From Acidovorax soli (GTDB lineage: Bacteria > Pseudomonadota > Gammaproteobacteria > Burkholderiales > Burkholderiaceae_C): a stretch of 64,000 bases of DNA. Shown here piece after piece: positions 46,875 to 53,558 of the stretch. A program made the translations under genes and the position numbers. The stretch covers positions 248,001 to 312,000 of the forward strand of contig NZ_JACHLK010000004.1 of NCBI RefSeq assembly GCF_014207955.1, written 5' to 3'. Numbering within the stretch: the first letter of the stretch is position 1; each line of letters opens with the position of its first letter. The notes beneath the pieces were generated by a model. The model worked only from the letters and a program-made list of their open reading frames with translations, had not been told where the DNA came from and ran no database searches.

Positions 46875-48551
46875 ATGCTGCTGATCTTCTTGCGCACATG
46901 CACCCGGGCGATGGCGGTGCTGGCGGTGGCGCTGGTGCCGTCGTTTGGTTGGGCCTTCAAGATTGTGGGCGATGTCTATTTTGATCCGGGCTCGTCCGTC
47001 CTCTCGGGCGAGCAAATCGACTATCTCGACCAGCAGAAATGCAAGGCGGGGTCGGAACCGCTGAAGGAGATGGTGGTCATTGGACATGCATCGCCACGGG
47101 AGCGGAATGCGAAAGACTTGTCTTTGGCCAGGGCGCTCGCCGTGAAGGAATGGTTGGTGGCCAATACAGGGTGGGACGCGAACAGCATCCACGCCGAGGG
47201 CAAGGGCGCACGCCAGCCTGTGGCGGACGATGCCACTGACGTTGGCAGTGCGAAGAATCGCCGGGTAGAGCTGGAGTCGATCTCCGACGGAAGGTATCGC
47301 TACTCGCCCCCTTCCCCGCAGTGTCGCCTTGTCAGGTGGGAAGCCGCCTTCCTCGCAACGGAAGGCGACTCTGCAATGGTGGTGGCCCGGTCGCTGGCCC
47401 GAACGGGCTGGGTACGGGCTCCTACCCTGTACCGTTCAGCGCTGCAGCACCGGCGCGACGACCTGTTCACCCGGTTGCCCCATGCAGGCATCGCCACCAC
47501 CCGCATGCAGCGGATCGAGATTGCCGGGATGGCCCTGGCCTTCGGCAAGTTCGATTACTTCACGGACTGGCTGCGCCGCGAGGGCCGGGTCCTTGACGTA
47601 AAGCAACGGGACGCGCTGCTGCAGGCCGCATGCAAGGGGGAGGGTAGTGCGGCCGGGCGCGCTGAGGTCATCCGGTTGCTGCACGCGGCGGGGGCGGAGT
47701 CCCGCACGCCGGCGGGGCTTCAATGTGCGGTGGCCGGAATCGATCAGGCCCAGGTGGTCGACGCCTATCTCGCGGGTGGGGCCCAGCGGTTCATCGATGC
47801 GGACATGGTGGTCGCCGCTGGCCGAAGCCCCGCCGTGCTGGAACGCCTGCTGGCCTGGGGCGGCAATCCGGCCAGCCGCCCCGTGCAGGGCGCCACGCTG
47901 TTCCACACCTCCCGGTTGAAGACGGTTGCCGATGTGCAGCGCCTGCTCGGCTGGGGCCTGGATATCAATGCCAAGGGGCGTATCTTTCCGTCCAGCCCAG
48001 AGACCACTCCCCTGCGGGAAGCGCTGGGCTATGCCAGCGTGGAGGTCCTGGATTTCATGAAGCAGGCCGGTGCCGATATCGGCGGCGAGGAGGGCAAGGA
48101 GTTGCTGTGGGAGACCCGGATCATCGCCAACCAGCTTTGGCTCCTGCGCAACGGGGCACCGCTGCTGAACGCGGGCGATGCCGTGGTGTCCGTGGCACGG
48201 CAGGGAGATGTGGCGCTGCCCGTGCTGGAGGCTTTGCACGAACGCGGCGTGGATCTCGGTGCGACCGATGAGCGAGGGATGAGTGCACTGGGCGTCGCCA
48301 TCGAACGGTACGCACCCGCCCTGGTGCGGTTTCTGGTGGCACAGGGCGTGTCCCTGCAGGTGCGCACGTGGCAAGACGCAGCGTTTCGGCCCGCCCTGGA
48401 GGTGGCAGAAGACCTGTCGGAGGTGGTTCCGCAGCTTGCCTGCATGTCCCATGGCCCATGCCATGCCGTGCCGTTTCTGTCCGTTGTGGACCCGGAGCGC
48501 CAGCGCAAGAAAAACGAGATTCTGCGGATCCTGGGCGCTGTGGCCTCGTGA
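46875..48551 (+). CDS. OmpA-like domain fused to ankyrin-type repeats
   Basis: 558 residues. The N-terminal signal peptide ends near FGWA (about 28). An OmpA/MotB-like domain (about 30-138) shows VYFDPGSSVLSGEQI, VIGHASPRERNAKDLSLARALAVKEWL, GKGARQPV and KNRRVELE, the peptidoglycan-binding fold. The remainder (about 150-545) is helical, with weak ankyrin-like units (VIRLLHAAGAESRTPAGL, LLAWGGNPASRP, VQRLLGWGLDINAKG, LDFMKQAGADIG, ALHERGVDLGATDERGMSAL, LVRFLVAQG). A periplasmic ankyrin protein anchored to the wall is unusual. Function unknown. A GTG one codon upstream is an alternative start. Confidence 0.75.
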   Translation: MLLIFLRTCTRAMAVLAVALVPSFGWAFKIVGDVYFDPGSSVLSGEQIDYLDQQKCKAGSEPLKEMVVIGHASPRERNAKDLSLARALAVKEWLVANTGWDANSIHAEGKGARQPVADDATDVGSAKNRRVELESISDGRYRYSPPSPQCRLVRWEAAFLATEGDSAMVVARSLARTGWVRAPTLYRSALQHRRDDLFTRLPHAGIATTRMQRIEIAGMALAFGKFDYFTDWLRREGRVLDVKQRDALLQAACKGEGSAAGRAEVIRLLHAAGAESRTPAGLQCAVAGIDQAQVVDAYLAGGAQRFIDADMVVAAGRSPAVLERLLAWGGNPASRPVQGATLFHTSRLKTVADVQRLLGWGLDINAKGRIFPSSPETTPLREALGYASVEVLDFMKQAGADIGGEEGKELLWETRIIANQLWLLRNGAPLLNAGDAVVSVARQGDVALPVLEALHERGVDLGATDERGMSALGVAIERYAPALVRFLVAQGVSLQVRTWQDAAFRPALEVAEDLSEVVPQLACMSHGPCHAVPFLSVVDPERQRKKNEILRILGAVAS

Positions 48552-48589
48552 GATGCCGTCGGTGATGCCTGCAGCGCAGCGCCGGCCGT

Positions 48590-48880
48590 TCATTCACCCG
48601 GGGCATCCACCATCGCAGCCACCAGCCGCTGCCCGAAGTGGTCGAACACATGGCGGAAATCAAGAACGCCCTCCTGGTACAGCGCCAGCACGCGGTTGTC
48701 TTCATCGGTGAGCCCTGGGCCGGACTGTGGGGCCAGCGCCGATGTCAGGTGGGCAATGTCATCGGCCCGCTTTGCCAAGGGCCGGTCGTCGAGCTGTTGT
48801 TTCACGTCGGCAACGCAGGCTTGCAATGCCAGTACCTCGGTCGGAACCAGCTTTCCCTCCGTGTCGTGGCTGAATTTCAT
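48590..48880 (-). CDS. Hypothetical small cytoplasmic protein
   Basis: 96 residues, acidic and helical (MKFSHDTEGKLVPTEVLALQ, DDIAHLTSALAPQ, LYQEGVLDFRHVFDHFGQ). No signal peptide, membrane segment or known motif. The start has GGGAG upstream on the minus strand, and a good promoter lies at 48933-48960. It converges with the OmpA-ankyrin gene. I do not recognise the family. Confidence 0.6.
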   Translation of the reverse strand: MKFSHDTEGKLVPTEVLALQACVADVKQQLDDRPLAKRADDIAHLTSALAPQSGPGLTDEDNRVLALYQEGVLDFRHVFDHFGQRLVAAMVDAPGE

Positions 48881-48932
48881 GGCCCGCTCCCTCGGCCGCC
48901 TTCGCGGGACTGCGGGGCGGATTTTCGGTGCC

Positions 48933-48960
48933 ACTGTATCGCTCGCCGCGATTCCTGCAA
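48933..48960 (-). promoter_or_regulatory. sigma70 promoter candidate for the 96-residue protein
   Basis: Minus-strand TTGCAG (48955-48960) and TACAGT (48933-48938) with 16-bp spacing, about 50 nt upstream of the ATG at 48880. Both hexamers match consensus at four positions. Confidence 0.4.
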
Positions 48961-49167
48961 GCCGGCCCCGTTTGCCCGCTCCCAGACAGCCGGAGTAGCC
49001 TGCCTGCCCGAAACCGTGCATATTCCACATTTGCGGCGCGAGGGAGCCGGGATGGGGTGTGGAAACCCCTGCAATTGCCTTATCGTCCGCACCAGTTGAC
49101 CAGCCAGCCTGCCTGCCTCCATGTCGAGGGCGCAGGCGTCCATTCACACTGCCGGGAGGGCACCGCC

Positions 49168-50400
49168 ATGAACCTGATTGAACGCGTCAAGAACATTCTT
49201 CTCAAACCCAAGGAGGAGTGGTCCACCATCGACGCCGAGCCGGCCGATGTGGCGGGCCTGTACACCCAGTACCTGATGATCCTGGCGGTCATCCCCGCGG
49301 TCTGCGGCTTCATCGGCATGTCGCTGGTGGGCTTTGGCGGCTTCGGCTTCACCGTGCGCGTGCCCATCCTTTCGGGCTTGATGAACATGGTGGTCTCGTA
49401 TGTGCTGAGCCTGGTGGGCGTGTTCGTGCTGGGCCTCATCATTGACGCGCTGGCCCCCACTTTCGGCGGGCAGAAGAACCAGATCCAGGCGCTCAAGGTG
49501 GCGGTCTACGGGAGCACGGCGGCGCTGCTGGGCGGCATCTTCAGCCTGTTGCCGGCCCTGGCCATGCTGGGCTTTGTGGCGGCGCTGTACTCCATCTACC
49601 TGGTCTACCTCGGCCTGCCGGCGCTGATGCGAAGCAACCCCGACAAGTCGATCGCCTACACGGCCGTGGTGATCGTCGCGGGCATCGTGGTGGGCATCAT
49701 CATCGCTGCCGTCGGTTCGCTCTTCACGCCCCGTGGCCCCGCCCTGTTCGGCGGCGCCGATGCACCCGCGATCTCCGTGAACACCCCCGGCGGCAAGGTC
49801 ACCATCGACACCGCCGGCCTCGAAGCCGCGAGCAAGAAGATGGAAGAGGCCGCACGCCAGATGGAAAAGGCCCAGAAGAGCCAGGACCCTGCCGCCATTG
49901 CCGCCGCCAACAGCGGCGCCGTGGCGGCTGCCGCCGGCATGATGGGTGGCGGCCAGGCCGTGGCGGCCCAGTCGCTCAAGGCCGCGCTGCCCGAGAAACT
50001 GGCCGACCTGCCCCGCACGGGCTTTGACGTGCAGGACGGCGCGGCCCTGGGCCTGCCCACCAGCCAGGCCAGCGCTTCGTATGGCAGCGGCGACAAGCGC
50101 GTGCGCATCGAGATCATCGACATCGGCGGCCTGGGCCAGATGGCGGCCCTCGCCATGGGCATGGGCCAGGGCGAAAAGGAAGACCAGACCAGCGCCGAGA
50201 AGACCTGGCAGGAGAATGGCCGCACCCTGCACCAGAGCTACCAGAAGGACGGCAGCCGTGCCGAATTCAAGACCGTGCTCAAGAACGGCCTGGTGGTTGG
50301 CATCGAAGGCGACGGCGTGGGCGTGAAAGACCTGCGCGGCATGCTCTCGCAGGTAGACCTCAATGCGCTTGAGGCCCTGCAGCGCAAGCCCAAAGGCTGA
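49168..50400 (+). CDS. Yip1-domain membrane protein with soluble C-terminal half
   Basis: 410 residues. The N-terminal motif NLIERVKNILLKPKEEWSTI and about five membrane segments (about 30-195) form a Yip1 domain. After that, an Ala/Gln/Lys-rich amphipathic region (about 225-275) leads to a beta-rich C-terminal domain (about 285-405, with RVRIEIIDIGGLGQM and LKNGLVVGIEGDG), probably periplasmic. Role unknown. A strong GGGAGGG ribosome site precedes the ATG. Its 3' UTR carries structured repeat copy A and then a terminator. Confidence 0.8.
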   Translation: MNLIERVKNILLKPKEEWSTIDAEPADVAGLYTQYLMILAVIPAVCGFIGMSLVGFGGFGFTVRVPILSGLMNMVVSYVLSLVGVFVLGLIIDALAPTFGGQKNQIQALKVAVYGSTAALLGGIFSLLPALAMLGFVAALYSIYLVYLGLPALMRSNPDKSIAYTAVVIVAGIVVGIIIAAVGSLFTPRGPALFGGADAPAISVNTPGGKVTIDTAGLEAASKKMEEAARQMEKAQKSQDPAAIAAANSGAVAAAAGMMGGGQAVAAQSLKAALPEKLADLPRTGFDVQDGAALGLPTSQASASYGSGDKRVRIEIIDIGGLGQMAALAMGMGQGEKEDQTSAEKTWQENGRTLHQSYQKDGSRAEFKTVLKNGLVVGIEGDGVGVKDLRGMLSQVDLNALEALQRKPKG

Positions 50401-50417
50401 GGCAAACCACCCCTTTG

Positions 50418-50522
50418 ATACGGATTTGCGTTCAATCGTATAACTAGGCGGGAAGCCGCAGACAGTGCTGTAGCACGGCAAGGCGAACCAACGACGTTAG
50501 ACGGTTGAACGCAAATTCGTAT
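50418..50522 (+). repeat. Covarying structured repeat, copy A
   Basis: A 105-nt element. The 22-nt arms 50418-50439 and 50501-50522 pair completely in plus-strand RNA (20 Watson-Crick pairs and two G-U). Inside are TAAC/GTTA, a conserved TAGGCG...CAACGAC internal loop, a GG..GCC/GGC..CC stem, and an apical hairpin GTGC-TGTA-GCAC flanked by GCAGACA and GGCAA. The core matches inverted copy B at 55267-55376, whose stems have different but still complementary bases. Confidence 0.75.
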
Positions 50523-50531
50523 GAGGCGTGC

Positions 50532-50554
50532 GCGGGCTCCGGCCCGCTTTTTTT
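50532..50554 (+). terminator. Intrinsic terminator after copy A
   Basis: GCGGGC-TCCG-GCCCGC followed by seven T. It closes the Yip1 transcript just after the structured repeat, so copy A is expected to be part of that mRNA's 3' end. Confidence 0.85.
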
Positions 50555-50616
50555 GCCTGCACACCAAGGCGGGTAGACTGGGCCAACACAGGCCTTTGTC
50601 CTGGATGCAAGGTCCC

Positions 50617-51177
50617 ATGAACGACACCATTGCCCCTGCCGCACCCGCCACGCTGTACCAGCGCGTGATGGGCGGCGATTTCGACCGGCTGTCTTCCCCT
50701 GTGGCGCGTTTCCACCGGCTGGCCGGGCCGCAGGTGCTGCATGGCCAGGTGCAGGTGCAAGCACCTGCATCGCTGCTGGGCCGGGTGCTGGCCTGGGGCC
50801 TGGGGGCGCCGCAGCAGGCGGGGCAGGGGGCGATACGCTTCGAGCTCGATGCCACGCCCAGTGCCGAGGTGTGGACGCGCATCTTCCCCACGCGCACCAT
50901 GCGCTCCACCTTGCGCGAGGCGCCGGGCTTTGTGGAGGAGCACATGGGCGCTGCGCGGCTGCTGTTCGGCCTGTCGGCGGTGGAGGGCGGCCGGCTCGAG
51001 ATGCGCCTGGTGCGCATGCGCTTTCTGGGCCTGCCGTGCCCGCGCTGGCTGCAGCCCGCCATCGTGGCGCGCGAGACGGGGCAGGGCGACGATGAGCTGC
51101 ACTTCGAGGTGCAGGCCACCGTGCCCTGGATCGGCCGCGTGGTGGCCTACCAGGGGCATCTGCGGGTGCCGGCTTAG
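50617..51177 (+). CDS. DUF4166 domain protein
   Basis: 186 residues, with the DUF4166 pattern LYQRVMGGDFDRLSSPVARFHRL, LHGQVQVQAPASLLGRVLAWGLGAP and ATPSAEVWTRIFPTRTMRS. No catalytic residues are known for this family; members are often found beside or fused to DCC or epimerase proteins. No signal peptide. It precedes the DCC gene by a few tens of bases in the same direction, consistent with a joint role. Confidence 0.8.
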   Translation: MNDTIAPAAPATLYQRVMGGDFDRLSSPVARFHRLAGPQVLHGQVQVQAPASLLGRVLAWGLGAPQQAGQGAIRFELDATPSAEVWTRIFPTRTMRSTLREAPGFVEEHMGAARLLFGLSAVEGGRLEMRLVRMRFLGLPCPRWLQPAIVARETGQGDDELHFEVQATVPWIGRVVAYQGHLRVPA

Positions 51178-51182
51178 CCACC

Positions 51183-51215
51183 ATGATTGCCGTCTTCGAC
51201 GCTGCGCACCGATGA
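51183..51215 (+). other. 10-codon duplicated start upstream of the DCC gene
   Basis: ATG ATT GCC GTC TTC GAC encodes MIAVFDAAHR and then stops at TGA, which overlaps the real ATG (51212) by ATGA. The first six codons nearly copy the DCC gene start (MIVVFD), 29 nt downstream. It may be a tandem duplication that now acts as a coupled leader ORF, or a relic. Confidence 0.5.
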
Positions 51216-51604
51216 TTGTCGTCTTTGATGGCAAGTGCCTGCTGTGCAACGGCTGGGTGCAGTTCCTGCTGCGCCATGACCGGCAGGGCCGCATCCGCTT
51301 TGCCTCCATGCAGGGCGAGCAGGGCGCGCGCCTGCTGAACGGGGCGGGCCTTTCGGCCGGTGAGGGGCTGCAGACGCTGCTGGTGGTCGAAGGCGGGCGC
51401 AGCTGGCAGCACACGGCCGCCATCCTGCGCATCCTGCACCGCCTGGGCTGGCCCTGGCGGCTGGCCTGGGTGGGCTGGCTGGTGCCCGCGCCGCTGCGCG
51501 ATGCGCTGTACCGGCTGGTGGCGCGCAACCGCTACCGCATCTGGGGGCGGTCCGAGGTCTGCATGGTGCCCGCCCCGGAGCACGCGGGGCGGTTCCTCGA
51601 CTAG
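51212..51604 (+). CDS. DCC-family thiol-disulfide-like protein (DUF393)
   Basis: 130 residues. The N-terminal IVVFDGKCLLCNGWVQFLL carries the DxxCxxC motif that names the family, followed by RIRFASMQGEQG and a C-terminal RYRIWGR segment. Thioredoxin-like redox activity is assumed but unproven. It has one hydrophobic stretch around WRLAWVGWLVP. The start is translationally coupled to the short upstream ORF at 51183-51215. Confidence 0.85.
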   Translation: MIVVFDGKCLLCNGWVQFLLRHDRQGRIRFASMQGEQGARLLNGAGLSAGEGLQTLLVVEGGRSWQHTAAILRILHRLGWPWRLAWVGWLVPAPLRDALYRLVARNRYRIWGRSEVCMVPAPEHAGRFLD

Positions 51605-51620
51605 GGGCGTTTGGGCGCGA

Positions 51621-52241
51621 TCAGATACGTGCCTTGACGTGGAACTGGGCGGTGCGGCCTTCGGATTCCGGCGTGGAGGCAAAGCTGTATTCCAGCGGCG
51701 CGCTGGCGTCGCGCGCAATGGTCAGCAGGCCCAGGCCGGCGCCCTTGCTCAGGGTGTCGTTGGCGTTGTGGTCGGCATTGCGCAGCTGCTCGCGGTAGCT
51801 TTGCTTGATCTCTTCGAGGCTCATGGCGCGCAGCGTGTCGAGCTTGTCGGTGAGCCGCGGCACGTGGGCGATGTCTACCGCGTTGCTGCACACGATCCAG
51901 TACTGGGCGGGCGCGGCCTCGGCAGCCTCCTGGCCGTTGTCAGGCAGGTCCTTGCCCACGCCGATGGCGCCTTTGGGGCCGGGGGCCGCATCCGCCGCCA
52001 GCGGCGCAGCGCCATCGTCCTCGGGCGGCACGGCATAGTGCAGGATGTTGTGCGCCATTTCCACAAAGGTGGAGAACAGCTTGCGCTTGGCCGGGCCCGA
52101 GGCGTCCTCGGTGGCCAGGCGCTGCTTGAGCGAGTCGGCCGCTGCGGCCACCACAGCGGGCGTGAACTCCCCCGCGTAGTAGAACAGCACGCCGCAGTCC
52201 TGCGCGTTGGCCTGGAAGCGTTCGAAATCGGGGCCGTTCAT
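51621..52241 (-). CDS. SiaB-like (DUF6272) protein kinase, orphan
   Basis: 206 residues. Pattern FVEMAHNILHYAVPPED resembles the N-box of an anti-sigma-factor or GHKL-type kinase, followed by IVCSNAVDI, RLTDKLDTLRAMSLEEIKQSYREQL and KGAGLGLLTIARDA, typical of SiaB. In Pseudomonas, SiaB phosphorylates SiaC to block its activation of the cyclase SiaD. No siaA, siaC or siaD gene lies nearby; the diguanylate cyclase of this window is 32 kb away. A 25-codon ORF upstream overlaps its start by ATGA. Confidence 0.75.
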   Translation of the reverse strand: MNGPDFERFQANAQDCGVLFYYAGEFTPAVVAAAADSLKQRLATEDASGPAKRKLFSTFVEMAHNILHYAVPPEDDGAAPLAADAAPGPKGAIGVGKDLPDNGQEAAEAAPAQYWIVCSNAVDIAHVPRLTDKLDTLRAMSLEEIKQSYREQLRNADHNANDTLSKGAGLGLLTIARDASAPLEYSFASTPESEGRTAQFHVKARI

Positions 52242-52315
52242 GCGGCGGCTCCAGCGGGGGCGAGGTCAGGGGCGCCGCCGGCCGCCATGGCCGGGCGCGG
52301 GTCGAGGAAAGGCAT
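52238..52315 (-). other. Possible 25-codon upstream ORF coupled to the SiaB-like gene
   Basis: Frame MPFLDPRPAMAAGGAPDLAPAGAAA stops at a TGA overlapping the siaB-like ATG by 4 nt. No ribosome site precedes it and composition is Ala/Pro-rich, so it may be chance. It is listed because the ATGA junction matches real couplings elsewhere in the window. The rest of the 52242-52425 gap shows nothing else. Confidence 0.25.
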
Positions 52316-52425
52316 GCGGGTAGAACCGATGATGCTACGAATTGCAACCGATTCTTGCCGCCCTGCATGACGGCGCCGTGACGTTTTGATGATGCAGCGG
52401 CTCTGGCAGCCGCTGCGCTGCCCGT

Positions 52426-53514
52426 TCAGGCCGCGCTGGCCGTGGCTGCCGTCTCGCGCGGGAAGGTCACCACATGGTCGGCCTCGGCACGGATGCCGAT
52501 CCACTCGCCCACCGCATGGTCATGGTGGCTGGGCACATGGGCCAGCATGGTCTGGCCGTTGGCCAGGCGCAGGGTGTACAAAAACTCCGAGCCGCGGAAG
52601 GACTTGCGCACGATCTGCGCCTGCACCGGCGAGGCGTCGTCGTGCACGATGTCGTCGGCGCGCAGCAGCACATCGCATTCGCCGCCCGGGTAGCTCGCGG
52701 GCAGGGGGCATTCGGCCAGGTCGGTGAGCTCGCCCACGGGCGTTTGCGCCACCACGTTGCTGCCGCGCTGCACCAGCGTGGCGGGCGCGAACACGCCATG
52801 GCCGATGAAGTCCGCCACGAAGCGCGTGGCCGGGCGGTGGTACAGGGTGTAGGCATCGTCCCACTGGTGCAGCTGGCCTTCGTGCATCACGCCGATCGCG
52901 TCGCCGATGGCAAAGGCCTCCAGCTGGTCGTGCGTGACGAACAGCGCCGTGGCGCCCGCCGCCTTGAGGATGCCGCGCACCTCGTGCGCCAGGCGCTCGC
53001 GCAGGTCCACGTCGAGGTTGGAGAACGGCTCGTCCAGCAGCATCAGCTGCGGGCGCGGCGCCAGCGCACGCGCCAGCGCCACGCGCTGCTGCTGCCCGCC
53101 CGAGAGCTCGTGCGGAAAGCGCTGCTCGCTGCCTTCCAGCCCCACCAGGGCCAGCACCTCGGCCACGCGCGCGGCCTGCTCGGCGCGCGGCAGCTGGTGG
53201 ATGCCAAAGGCCACGTTGCGCCCCACCGAGAGGTGCGGAAACAGCGCATAGTCCTGGAACACCATGCCGATGCGCCGCTGCTCGGGCGGCACGCTCACGC
53301 TGGCGCTGCTGACCACCTGCCCGGTCAGGCTGATCTGCCCGCCCGACACGGGCTCGAGCCCGGCCACGGCGCGCAGCAGGGTCGTCTTGCCGCAGCCCGA
53401 GGGGCCGATGAGCACGCCGATATCGCCCGCGCGCAGGCCCAGGGACACGTTCTGCACGGCGGCGCGGGGGCGGCCGGCATAGCGCACTTCGAGTTGGGTG
53501 ACCTCAAGAAACAT
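52426..53514 (-). CDS. fbpC: Fe3+-type ABC transporter ATP-binding protein
   Basis: 362 residues. Walker [11 protein letters not shown]-loop [11 protein letters not shown], signature [15 protein letters not shown], Walker [13 protein letters not shown] and the H-loop VTHD are intact. A C-terminal TOBE-like regulatory domain (about 245-350) is typical of FbpC/PotA ATPases. Predicted to energise ferric-iron import with the divergent permease. Its ATG begins exactly 7 nt after a minus-strand TAAAAT, so its mRNA may be leaderless. Confidence 0.87.
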   Translation of the reverse strand: MFLEVTQLEVRYAGRPRAAVQNVSLGLRAGDIGVLIGPSGCGKTTLLRAVAGLEPVSGGQISLTGQVVSSASVSVPPEQRRIGMVFQDYALFPHLSVGRNVAFGIHQLPRAEQAARVAEVLALVGLEGSEQRFPHELSGGQQQRVALARALAPRPQLMLLDEPFSNLDVDLRERLAHEVRGILKAAGATALFVTHDQLEAFAIGDAIGVMHEGQLHQWDDAYTLYHRPATRFVADFIGHGVFAPATLVQRGSNVVAQTPVGELTDLAECPLPASYPGGECDVLLRADDIVHDDASPVQAQIVRKSFRGSEFLYTLRLANGQTMLAHVPSHHDHAVGEWIGIRAEADHVVTFPRETAATASAA

Positions 53515-53520
53515 GGCCCC

Positions 53521-53552
53521 ATTTTAGGTGGCCGGGGCCAAATGCTTAAAAT
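53521..53552 (+). promoter_or_regulatory. Divergent fbpC/permease promoter pair
   Basis: Minus-strand TAAAAT (53526-53521) is followed by GGGGCC and then the fbpC ATG. Plus-strand TAAAAT (53547-53552) is followed by TCGCAT and the first in-frame TTG of the permease. The two boxes lie 20 bp apart back to back, leaving no room for separate -35 boxes outside the overlap. Confidence 0.45.
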
Positions 53553-53558
53553 TCGCAT

